Program-made: the position numbers and the translations under genes
Assembly: GCA_033439265.1 (NCBI GenBank)
Contig: JAVTVX010000035.1
Location: forward strand, 7,854,001-7,918,000
Length of the DNA stretch: 64,000 nt
Source: Dillenia suffruticosa
Lineage: Eukaryota > Streptophyta > Magnoliopsida > Dilleniales > Dilleniaceae
Direction of reading: 5' to 3'
The notes under the pieces: generated by a model
Seen by the model: only the letters and a program-made list of their open reading frames with translations
Database searches by the model: none
What the model was told of the DNA's origin: nothing
Shown: positions 10,862-22,800 of the stretch, piece by piece
How the letters are laid out: each line of letters starts with the position of its first letter
How positions within the stretch are numbered: the stretch's first letter is position 1

Positions 10862-13800
10862 ATGCTTCTGCTCGCCACCCTTCTCAATCTCTCCCACCGC
10901 CGCCCACTACTCCGACCTCTCTCTCTTTGCCTCCACACCACCATCTTATCACCACCATCACCTCCGCCGCCGCTGGAGGTCCCACTGAGTCACCCAATTT
11001 ACACGGTCTGGGGCGCCAACACCGGCGTCGGAAAAACCCTTGTCTCCACAGGCATCGCCGCCTGCTCTTTAGTCTCACCGTCTTCCTCCGCCAAGTTCGT
11101 CTACATCAAACCAGTCCAAACCGGCTTTCCGTCCGATTCTGATTCCCGCTTCGTCTATCGCAAATTGTCGGAATTATTCCTCCGCCGCAACCCTCCGGTC
11201 TCTCTCTTGGCGTCGAATCATGCCATAAAAGCGTCGGAGGCCGCTGCTTTGGAGATTTTAGGAGGCGGAGATTTTGAGGAGAGAGAAAGTGGTTTAAGAG
11301 ATGTGTGTTGGTATGAGGAGAGAAGGGTCTGTCGAGATGTTGCTAGTTTTTCTTCGAAATTGGTTTGTAAGACGCTGTTTGGGTGGAGAGAGGCGATTTC
11401 ACCACATTTGGCAGCTGAAAGGGAGGGAGCATCTGTAGAGGACTTTGTTTTGCTTGAGATGTTGCAGAAATGTTTGTCGCTTGGCACAAGCGGAGATATG
11501 AGTATAATTGAGACTGCTGGTGGTGTAGCTAGTCCTGGGCCTTCTGGGACTCTTCAGTGCGATTTGTATAGGTAACGCCATTATGTCTTGAAAAGCTTAG
11601 CTCTATAGTTTGTGTTGTAGTTGAGGGATTGTGTTTATGACTAAACTAGGCCCTCATTTCTCTGACTCAAAAGTATTTATGCTGAATAGGCAACTCCAGT
11701 TATTTGCTAAGGATGATGGGGGAGCTCTTTTTTGTACTTCCAACAAATTCATTTTGATTATTTTTGTTGTTAGCTCCTGTGTAGCAGAGACATGGAAATG
11801 AGATATGGGACTGGGACTCGGAGTGATATTTATTTATTTATCTGTTTTAATTTATGCTAGTCCAAGTTATGAAGTGTTGTGTTGTGCCATGTGATGTTCA
11901 AAGGGTGTGTCTATTGGAAACGGCACAAACATTGTTCATTTTTATTAGTGTCCACGCAACTTTATTTAGAGTGTTGTAGCTGCACCATTTGGGAACAATA
12001 ATGGAAAAAAAAATCCCGTTTGAAGAAGTGCTTGGCAATTTTCCAACTTTTGGTTTAGGGGTTGCAAAAAAGAGTGAGTGGAACAATCACTAGCAGAGAC
12101 ATGGAGCATTTTGACCTTATGTTATTGCTTATGCATGTACCTACGCATGATAACAGGCCTTTCCGTTTGCCAGCGATTCTTGTTGGGGATGGGCGGCTTG
12201 GTGGTATTTCTGCAACAATTTCAGCTTATGAGACTCTAAAACTTCGAGGTTATGATGTGGTTGCTATCATTTTTGAAGATCATGGCCTTGTTAATGAGGC
12301 GCCTTTGTTGTCTTATCTGAAAAATAGGTAATGGATTAATCTTGTCAATTATCTTACTCGTAAATTTTTTGTTATTACTTATTATGTTAGTGATAGGATG
12401 CAAATATGTATCTATTTTGCTTGTGTTTTTAGCAAAGGCTACTGGTAATTTACCTTTAATTTTTCTAGTGCACCAGTGCTCTTGCTGCCACCTATACCAC
12501 AAGATATGTCAGATGACCTGCTGGGGTGGTTTGATGAATCTTTTGACACTTTCAGTTCTCTTAAGGAAATACTGTTATCATCATATTCTGTGAGGCTTAA
12601 AAAATTGCGTTACATGCCAAAAAAGGCAGCAGAAATTTTCTGGTGGCCTTTTACTCAGCACAAACTCGTACCAGAGGAAAAGATTACAGTAATAGATTCA
12701 CGCTGCGGTGAGAACTTTGCAGTGCACAAGGTTTGCTTTCATACCATTCATGAAGTCAAAAGTCATTAGCTTAGGTTTTTGGAAGATGGATTCTTCATAT
12801 TTAAGTGCAAGCTCAAAATTATTCTGCACTGAAATTAAGCAATTCATTTCACCTACTGGTACTTGTCGTATGTCAGTTCACCTGCTTGCAAGGTAATTCT
12901 TATGCTGCATGCTGTTATGCTCAACCTGACTTTGATTCTATTTCTGTCATAGGTTTCGAACCAGGAATTGTTGAGGCCAATATTTGATGCTTGTGCTAGT
13001 TGGTGGACTCAAGGACCTGATGATAAATTACAGGTAATCTTTGGTGACTTACAACATCTCTACAAATATGACAATTTGGTTACTTTCTATTTTACTGGAA
13101 TTCTATATACATCAATCAATTTTAGGAAGATTTAACAGCACCTAAAATGAGACTTAGCAATATGATCCCAAAATTAATGCAAACTTTCTCGTAGCATGAC
13201 TAAAAATTTGAGGATGCTTACCTTATTTAGTGTAGTTTCCATTACATATGCATTCTACAGTAAGCAATTTCTGATTTAACAAGCCAAATTGATGGGCCAA
13301 ATGGTTCAACGAGGTGATAATTCTTTTCTTTTTCTTTTTTTTTTTTCGAAAAAAAATTGTTGGGGGAACATGGGGGGACGTTCAAATGGGTGATTTTTAT
13401 TTATTTTTTATGGAAAAAATTATTTATTTATTTTTATTTATAGGTTTTTTTGGAAAAAAAATTATAGGTTGATTTTTATTTATTTATTTTTATGGAAAAA
13501 AATATGGGTTCATGTTGTCCAGTAATCTTGATTCATCAATGATAGTTTCCCAAAAATGGGTGACATAATACTGAATTTTGCTACAAAGAAGAATTTTTTT
13601 CCTTTTTTTCTGCAAGAGCACTGCTTGAGATTTGTAAATTGGTGTGAAATTTGGAGATTAGAAACAAGAAAAGAGCAAACCCTCACAAGGGAGAGGGGCG
13701 GGGGGGGGGGGGAGAGAGAGAGAGAGAGAGAGGAACATGGTGTCTTTGAAGTGCAGTACCGAGAGACTCCCTCTGCCATCTGGCTGTACTGTAGGAACAG

Positions 13801-16800
13801 CAAGGGCTATGTCTGTATGTTATCCAGGGATGGATCTAGAATGCTAGTTAAGACTCACCAATATGCAGGTTATGTATTTATTTTAAAATACTTTTTGGTT
13901 GCAGAGGGGGCAAAACGTGTAATTGTGAAGGACATAAATGGAATCCCGCAGAACTTTTAGTGGTATTTTTGAATTTTAGAGAACTTTGGGCTGAGAGGGG
14001 CTGTAGTTGGAACTTGGTCGCAAGTGTTAGTCCTCTTGTTTAGGATATTAGCTGTTCCTTTGATTTTGCTTCTCATTATACTTTTTTTCCCCGATTTTAG
14101 CTCTGTTTTGAGGATCTCATCCTCCATTTTTCTTCTCCAATTCTTGCCACTGAGTTCTATTTTTACTGTCTTTTTTTTTTGGGGGGGTGGGGGGTACGGG
14201 GACGAGGAAGAAGGCAGTATTTTCTTTTTTTACTTTAAATTTTTAAAATTTCTTTTTTAGTTCAAAGGTGGTTAGGCCACAGGGTGGGGTTGGATGTTCA
14301 GCCTAGAATATCCTTTACAAACTGCTAAATATTGGATTTGAATTTCAAGTCCCAAGTAAAAGATCGGGAGGGTTTACCAGCTGAATAATTGCTTGTTGTG
14401 ACGTTTGATCTATTGAAGATTTTCCGAATCATGGCATATGTTTGGGTGCTTTCAGATTGAGCTTGCAAGAGATATTGGATATGCTGCTGCACGATTTGGG
14501 CATGTAATGTTTCCTGAGAATGTTCATGAGCCAGTTTTGGAATGTGCTGAAGCATTGCTTGGTGGTGTTGGTAAAGGTTAGTAAAATCAACATCTCCTGG
14601 CTTCCTATATTCTATGCATTTTTATAATTTTTGTCCCACATCAGAATGGGTTACTATATTTTATAAGTTCAATATTTTCGGGTCTTTAAATATTTATCAC
14701 TCATAGTGTTTTTTTGTTGTGGTGGGCCTGTCTCTGGTATCTGTAGTTGTTTTTTATATTTGTATTTAATATTACAGAAAAACATATGCCAACTACTAGA
14801 TTGCTAAAGTGTATTGAATTGACAAGCTTCCCATCATTGTCAACAAGCATAGCTTGTTTAACATTACAAGTCAAGCTAAAATTTGCTTTTAAAATCAAGC
14901 CTGACCAACTCAAATTGATTATTTGGCTTATGTCTGATAGTTTGATTTTCTTTTCTCTTGCTTCATCTTTTTTTTTTTAAACTTTCTATTCTATTTTATT
15001 TTTGTGTGTTCTTTATTTCTAATTTTTGGTGGGGTCTTTGGGATGGTGCTTCCCATACAGGTGTAAGGTTTTCTGGGTTTTTCTTTTCCTAACTGTTCAT
15101 GTATTTCTTTTACCTGGCCTGTTGAATAGTTTTTTCCTGATTAGATAACTGAAATTTATGCATAGAAATGGTTCATCTTAAACTACATCAGACTTATTGT
15201 TCAGTCTAAACTCCTGACAACTATTATTCTAGATATACATTTGTGAAAATGCACTCTTTGATTTGTTATGAACCATGCTTGATTGTGAATGTACTGCTTA
15301 AGATCATAGCAACATGAAATTTATGCATAGCAATGGTGCAACTAAACTACATCAGACTCATTATTCAATCTAAACTCCTAACAACTGTTAATCTAAATGC
15401 ATGTTTGTGAAAAGGAGCTCTTTGATACATTATGAGCCATGCTTGATTGTAAATATACTGCTTAAGATCACAGCAACATAAAAGGGTTGTTCATTGCTAT
15501 CGGCTATACCGGAAAAGCATTGTAACAGCATTAGAATATTCCTAGATGTATACTGTATTCTTCCGTGTTCTAGCCATGAATTATACATTAGTCTTAATAA
15601 GCATTCCTCAAGCTTTGAATATTTATGTTGGGTTTGTGGAATCTGTATTAACATTTTTTGGAGTTTCAATTAGTAGACTACCGTGCAAAACAGGAGCCTT
15701 AATGGTACTCCTTGTGGTCACAACATGCTTCTTCTTGAAGTATTTTATTCATCTCCTTCTCTGCAACTGCAGGTTGGGCTTCTAGAGCATTTTTTTCAGA
15801 TAATGGATCTTCAGCAATTGAAATTGCTCTCAAGATGGCATTCCGCAAGTTCTCTTCTGATCATGGGGTTGTTCAAAACTCTTTGAATACTGATTGCTCA
15901 ATTGATATCAGGGTTGGTTTTGCTATCAACTTGATTTTCTTGTCCTATTTATTCATTTATTTATTATTTTAATGTATTCTAACAGAAGCCATGGTCATTC
16001 CACATTAGTTAAGCCTTCTGATATCTTGTACTTGATTTAATCTTCTTCCAATATAAATGGTGTACTCTGGTTTTTAGCTCTTGATTCTGGTAGCCATTGG
16101 GATAAAGTTTATTAGCTCAGTGACTAGTTTAGTACTCAATTGACATCTCATCTTACTGTATCATTCTACCTTGTTCATTGTAGAAGAAGCAACTTTGTGC
16201 TTTTCTTCTCGCTACATTAATATGCAAAAGAAAATTTTGTTGGCTTTGAATATATGAGTCTACTCTTAATAAATTGTTCTTGTATTATCATCTTGCAATG
16301 TTTATACTCTTCAACTCTAAATTTTATCTTGTTCATAAATTCTTCTTTCCATTAAAAAAAAAAGTTATTTTAAATACTTTATTAGTTAGTCAGTTTAGTT
16401 AAACTCAATTTGTTCCAAGTTGTCATATCAAATTTTGTATCAATTTTCTCCCAGGTGTCTCCTCAGTAAATTTCTAATTCTTTTGTTTTCATTTTCTCTG
16501 ATTAGGTAGCCTCCTTGCTTTATGTGAAAATAGTGGTTGAAAGGAAGGACCTTTCTTTTTTTTTTTTTTTTTTCCCGCCTATCCAATGTATACATGGAGA
16601 GGGAGAAATTTTAGGGTTTTGAAAAGTTGATTATTTTAAAGCTTTCAGGTTATGGAGTACTGTTCATTTTATTAATTTTTTTTTTCGCTTGTGAGCACGA
16701 AAAGTGTAAGAATTTCAGAAGAGAAAGAAAGCATATCCACTAGATATAGTATATATCCTCCAGTTTTACGATGGTTAAGAATGAAAGAGCAACGAAACAA

Positions 16801-19800
16801 GTAGGCAGATGAAGCCTCTTTCTTTGTTAATCTTGAATTAGGATGTCCCTCAAAATTTCACGATGTGAAATAACGCAGATAGTTTAAGTGCCAAGTAGAA
16901 GTGGCAGGTTATGAAATGATTAGATGGTGGATATGTATGTCTCATTTACACGCCTCTTGAAGATGTGGTCTTGCCTAGTTTGATAATGTACTTCTCTTTA
17001 CAAATCTGAATGTGAATTTGATGGTTAGTTCACTATGAGGCTAGAGCTGTGCAATATCCATAGTAAACTTAGTGGTGTCTAATTTGTGGATAGAAGAGGA
17101 TATTTTTTGGTGACATGTTCTGCATTTTGAAATCCGTAGCATTGATGCTGGAATTAGCACCTCAATTCTGTCCTCTTTATTTCAATTCTACTGCTTTATT
17201 TTGGATTAAATATCATAAGCAGTTATGCTTTGGTCTTTGTTTTTCTCATGACTCCATGCTTGACTGGCCTTCATTTTTTTTTTCTTTTCTTGTTACACCA
17301 TTTCTGTGGTGTATAAATTCATTTATGTTATCCTGATTCACATGAACTTGCGTTTGTGGACTAAGTAGTATTATGCTGTTAGCATATATAATGTGCAGGT
17401 TAATCACAATTCTAAAGTTGTTCATAATTAAGTATCAAGCAGAGTTCCCGCCTTGCTCTGATGATTGATGCATTCTGGCAAGTGGGTGAGACCATTTTTT
17501 TTCCCTTACTCCATTTTGCAAATTCAGGTCCTGGCCCTAAAAGGCTCTTATCATGGTGATACTTTGGGTGCTATGGAGGCACAAGCTCCATCGTCCTATA
17601 CAGGATTTCTCCAGCAGCCATGGTAAGTTCAGCTCATCTAACAAAAGAGAGAATTTTTTTTCTCTCTTGAATTCCAGATGCTAGAGAAATTCTTTTATTC
17701 TCAGTTTATCTTCATTTTCTTAGCATATTTTTAAAACAGTTCATAGTGCTTGTCTCTATAATTCTAAAAAATGTAATTATGAATTTTTTTGTAATATTTG
17801 CTCAGAATCTTTTCTGCGTATGATTGTGTCATGTCTTTCATAAATTTTTACAAATATATTAATGGAAATCTTGGTCTGAGTTCATTTACTTTTAATAAAT
17901 GTTTTATACTTAAGCCCCTTCATTGTTTGTCTGATGATTTTCTGGCCCAATCCTTGGGGCCTACTTATAGAAGTCTAAGAATTTGTAGTTGCATGTATCA
18001 TTTTTAGAGGGGGTTTGGAATCCTAATGTGTCATACTGCATGTGTTCGAATAATTTGAGTATTTCAGAATTGTTCTCCCTTGTCTTTCTCTTTCTTTCTC
18101 TTCCCATGTATCTCTTTCCCCCATTCCCCTTGGAATTTCCTCCTTTTCCCTTTCCCTCTCCCCTCCTTACCCTTGCCCTGCATTCCAAATCTGGTAGCAG
18201 CCATGCCCTGCACAATGTTTCTGTTCCTCATTCAAATGATTCATCTCCAAAAACCACTGTACAGATTTTGGGCCTAGGTCCTAGCTCCTCTTAAATCTCA
18301 ATAATGTTATCAGGCAAATATTTAAAGTTCATTTCATTCAATTTACCTTAGCTGAATCAATAATGCGCTGGTAAATTGGAGAAATGCGAGTGGAGTTGCA
18401 TGAAGGAACTGAGAATTCTTCATGAGATATCTATTCTTTTTTCTATTTTGTGTAGTGCTGTCTGTGTGATAGCGATAGACCCACTTATTGCACTACTTGT
18501 AGATTTGTGTCTGGATGTGAACTTTAAGGCTTTGTAGGTTTTAGATTGTGTCCAAGGAACTCGATATATATTCTGTTAGACAATAAGAGTTAGTTGATTG
18601 TTCTGTAATTACTTAGTATTCTGTTAGATCATATCAGTTTCAATTAGTTTGATCTTTTCTGTTTACTATAGCTAGTCTTATCAACTTAGGTGTATAAATA
18701 GATGATGCAGATACTTTTCAAGACATGAATGAAATCTCAAAATTTCAACATATTTAATTGTAAAAATGAGCAACAATTAAATGCTCCCTTCATGCAGGTA
18801 CACTGGAAGAGGCATCTTCCTGGATCCTCCAACAGTTTTTATGAGCAATGGCATCTGGACTCTTTCATTACCAGAAGGGGTGCACTGTGGAAAAGAAGTT
18901 TTAAAAACATGTAGTAAGTGAAGTCTATTTCTGTCTATTATGTGCTATTAGTTTCTTTTCAATTGGAATTAAAATTGCGCATGGTTTTGCAGCCTTCAGC
19001 TCCCGTGATGAGATTTTTTACTTGAATCAGCGCAGTTCAGATCTTGCTGGATTGTATTCCACATTCATATCTGAGCAGCTTTCTGCAAACTCAGGTTCTA
19101 GTGGGTGTTCCCATATTGGAGCCTTGATTATAGAACCAGGCAAGGCAACTTATCTCAGTTTTCCCTCTATTGACTAGGCAGGAATGATGTCTTAGCAAAA
19201 CAAAACATTCGCTAGCAAGGAAAAGAAGCAATTCCTTAGTTCACAGTTGCATGAATCATGAATTTTTTGTTATGGTTGTGGATAGTTGTCTCACAGCCAT
19301 AATGGCTGTAACATAATGGAATTTCCACCATGTGGAGGTGTCATGGTACTGTGGTAGCATTGTCATGGCTCTGTTTTGTGCTGTGACAACCTGCTACAAG
19401 TGGTGCTAACCCAGCAGTAAAGTGCTGTAATAATCCAGTTGCATATCGGCCATTACAGCCAGATTTTACTTCCGTCATTTGGCTTGATGAATAAAGATAA
19501 AGCAAATCTAACTAACGTGGCTTTATTAGCAACACTTTGATCACTTAAATTGCAACAGCAACTTAAAAATTTAGGTGCGATTTCGAATTTAATGTAATGT
19601 GTATGGGTATTAAACATCTTATCAGATATTAGCATAGGCTATGAAATCAGTTCTGCATATTTTTCTTGACATGATTGTACTAATTTTGCTTACATGAGCA
19701 ACATTGTTTACTAGGTAGGAGTGCTGCAAACTCATGGGTACCTAAAGAACCGAATCTTTCCAAATAATTTAGGTTGATTTTTCTCTGGTTTTAACTTTTA

Positions 19801-22800
19801 GACCAAGTTACGAACTTAGACGAAGTTTTCAACTCTTGGTTCTAAATTGAATATGTTACCCTCAACTACCATTGTTATTATCATTGTTATTTTCCTCTTC
19901 TAACAAATAATGTTCAGTTCTTAAAGTGATTTATAGTGCATTCATTGTCCTCTCTGTCTCACTCATTTTGCTCTATGTCAATCCTTTTCCTAACTCCAGC
20001 AAGATTTAATATCTTCACCATGACTGCAAACGCAAACTTACAGTTGCAGCCTCAGTTAACTCCATTCTTCTTGTTGTCCATCTTGCCTCCACCTTGACTG
20101 CCTCTCTCCCCTTCCCTCTTTTGGAATATGTAGTCTTTTGAAATGATTGTTTTTAAAAACCTGATCCAATAAATAGAAGAACTAGGTCTTAAACTTCAGT
20201 TACATAGATGCTCTCTTCTTATCTCCTCTGCCTTTCTGCTCATGCATTTCATTGTTTTACCAAGTTATTCTATTATTTGATTCATGGGTTACGGGTTGGA
20301 AAGTGGAAAGTGATTATGTAGATGGAATTTCATGAGGTTAATAATAATGAAAATCAACAATGCGTAGCATCTTTAATGACTATATATATGCAACCCTCCA
20401 TGGAACTGAAACACAAACCATGCTACACCTGCAAGAGATATTCCTTCTAGGTGCTTTTTAGGGATAGTATCTTTATTATATCAACATCAGAATCAAAAAC
20501 CTCAAGAATTTGTAGTAGAGAAACTCCTTCAAGTGCAAATGCTTATAACTAAGAAATATGCAGAATATATCTGCAGAAAATACCTTTTCTACTTCAATTA
20601 TTAGAGTTTGAGAACAAAGAGTAAAAGGTTAATTCAGACGTCGCCTACTCAAATAGTTTGATGAATTTCACTGGGGCCATTCAAAAAGTTAACATGTATA
20701 TTCTTAAAAATGGGAATTAAAACATTTGTATCAAACAGACAAGCCAATTAAAAGTCAATTGATGTAATGACATTTTTTTGCTCCTTACAAAAACACACCC
20801 CTATCATGTATAGTCCATTTTGTGAGATGGTAGGCTTATATTGTTTTCTTTTGACAAATTGAAGTGGACTGGTAGGTTTGACAACTCTTTCAACCAGCAC
20901 TAGTATCTTTTGATCGGAAATTTTCCAAAAATTGGTTAATTTGCTCACTTCAGTTGGTTATGCTTGTTTTTGGATTTGGTTGCTTTCACTTGTATGTCAA
21001 AGAAACTGAAGTATTGGCTTGTTAATTTGTTTTCTTTCATGTGCTAGTGTTGTGATTGTTTTGTGTTATATTCCTAATCTATGCCTGGTTTATAATCTAA
21101 TCCTGGTATAAAATGTTAAATTGTTATATGTCTAATTTTTGCCAATGAAACTATTGCATTGTGTTTTGCCTTGTAATGCTGGTTGTACCCCAGCAGTTCA
21201 TGGGCTTTGCCATTGCAATTGCAACTGGTCTCTGTACATGCTTGTGCTATGTAGTTATAATAGCAAAAACCTTGATATTTTGTTATGCATCTGCCTTGAT
21301 GATTTTGCACAGTAATTCAAGGTTCTGGTGGGATGCTTATGGTTGATCCACTTTTCCAAAGAGTACTTGTTAATGAATGTCGAAATCAAAAAATCCCAGT
21401 TATATTCGATGAAGTTTTTACTGGTTTTTGGCGTCTGGGTGTTGAGGTTGGTAGCCAAAAGTTCCTTTCACTTTTTTTGTTGACTTGCTTTTGCAAAGGT
21501 TTACAGTCTTTGGGTTTTCTGATTTTTCCCATTCAGTCTGCAGTGGAACTACTTGGCTGCTTGCCAGACATAGCTTGTTTTGCAAAGTTGATGACAGGTG
21601 GGGTTATACCCTTGGCAGCTACATTGGCTACTGATGCCGTTTTTGATGTTTTCAGTGGAGACTCAAAGGTGAAGAATTGCATGCATCTTAGGTGTTTGCT
21701 TAATTGTTGTAGCTTCTGGATTTGATTGCTAATGCAATTATATGCCTAATGTTATTTTTTGGTTAGTGTGGAGGGAAAAAGTAGAACTTTTGGGGAATAG
21801 AAAAGGCCCAGATCTTTTTTAATGATACATTTTTTAAAGGTCTTCATTTTTGTCCTTTAGCCTAATTTTTGCTTGTGATGTAGTGGTAGTCAAATCATTA
21901 GGGTTATTCTCAGAAGCTGAGGTTTGTAAGGGTGAACAAGTCAAGTTCTTTTTTGCTTCATTTATTTTTTCTCTCTATTCATAGACAGTCCAGAGTTCTT
22001 TTTTGCTTCCTATTTTTTTAAATGGTGTATCAATTTGTCAAAAAGGTAATATTATTAGCCTGGATTGTTGAAATGTTTGTTCATGACCTTGCTAATATTG
22101 GATTGGTGGGTTGTGGCAGGATGGATTGGATTATTTCTTTTATCCTTGGGGTTTTAAATCCTGAAGTCCTTTCATCTCATATCTTGTTATTGCTGGTATT
22201 ACCAAGAACCATAACGCTTGGAGGGGGGCTTTGCTTGATTTGGGATTACATATTGCTCTTACCGGTTCTTTCCTTCTTAGAATTTCCTTATATATTGGCT
22301 TGATTTGCAGTCCATGTGAACCATGAATAGTTTGGTAGAGTTTTGAGAAATTTTTACAGCTAGGAGAGGAATCAGAGAAACGAACTATCTGTTGAGTTAG
22401 ATATTATGTACAAACCTAAGGTTTAAGAAATGTTAAGTACTGCCTATGAGTGCAGACACGATGATGGCACTTGGGACAAGGCATGACAAGGACTCAGCAT
22501 CAAAACATTACCCTCTATGTCCCATTTTAAGTGACAAAGTTATCTAGACATGCATATTAAGAAAAATTATTAATTGTTTTTACTTATTCACCAAAAGCCA
22601 TTTAAAAATACCCCTTAGTCAAGCTGTTTGCTCTACTTTTTAGAGTCATAATAGTAAAATCACATGTTTATTATATTGACCAAATAAATTATTGACACTT
22701 ATTTTGGGACAAAAGCGGTTCTTTCATACATGTATGTGCATATATGCACAAAACACAAACATCTCATATGACTGTATTAGTATAGGGTGAAGTTTCCAGT

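Noticed and set aside
10789-11142. 117-residue Pro/His/Ser-rich frame
   Set aside because: It overlaps BIO3-BIO1 exon 1 out of frame; the dethiobiotin synthetase motifs are in the other frame.
14024-14260. 78-residue hydrophobic frame in BIO3-BIO1 intron 4
   Set aside because: It is low-complexity T/G-rich intron sequence between two well-placed exons.
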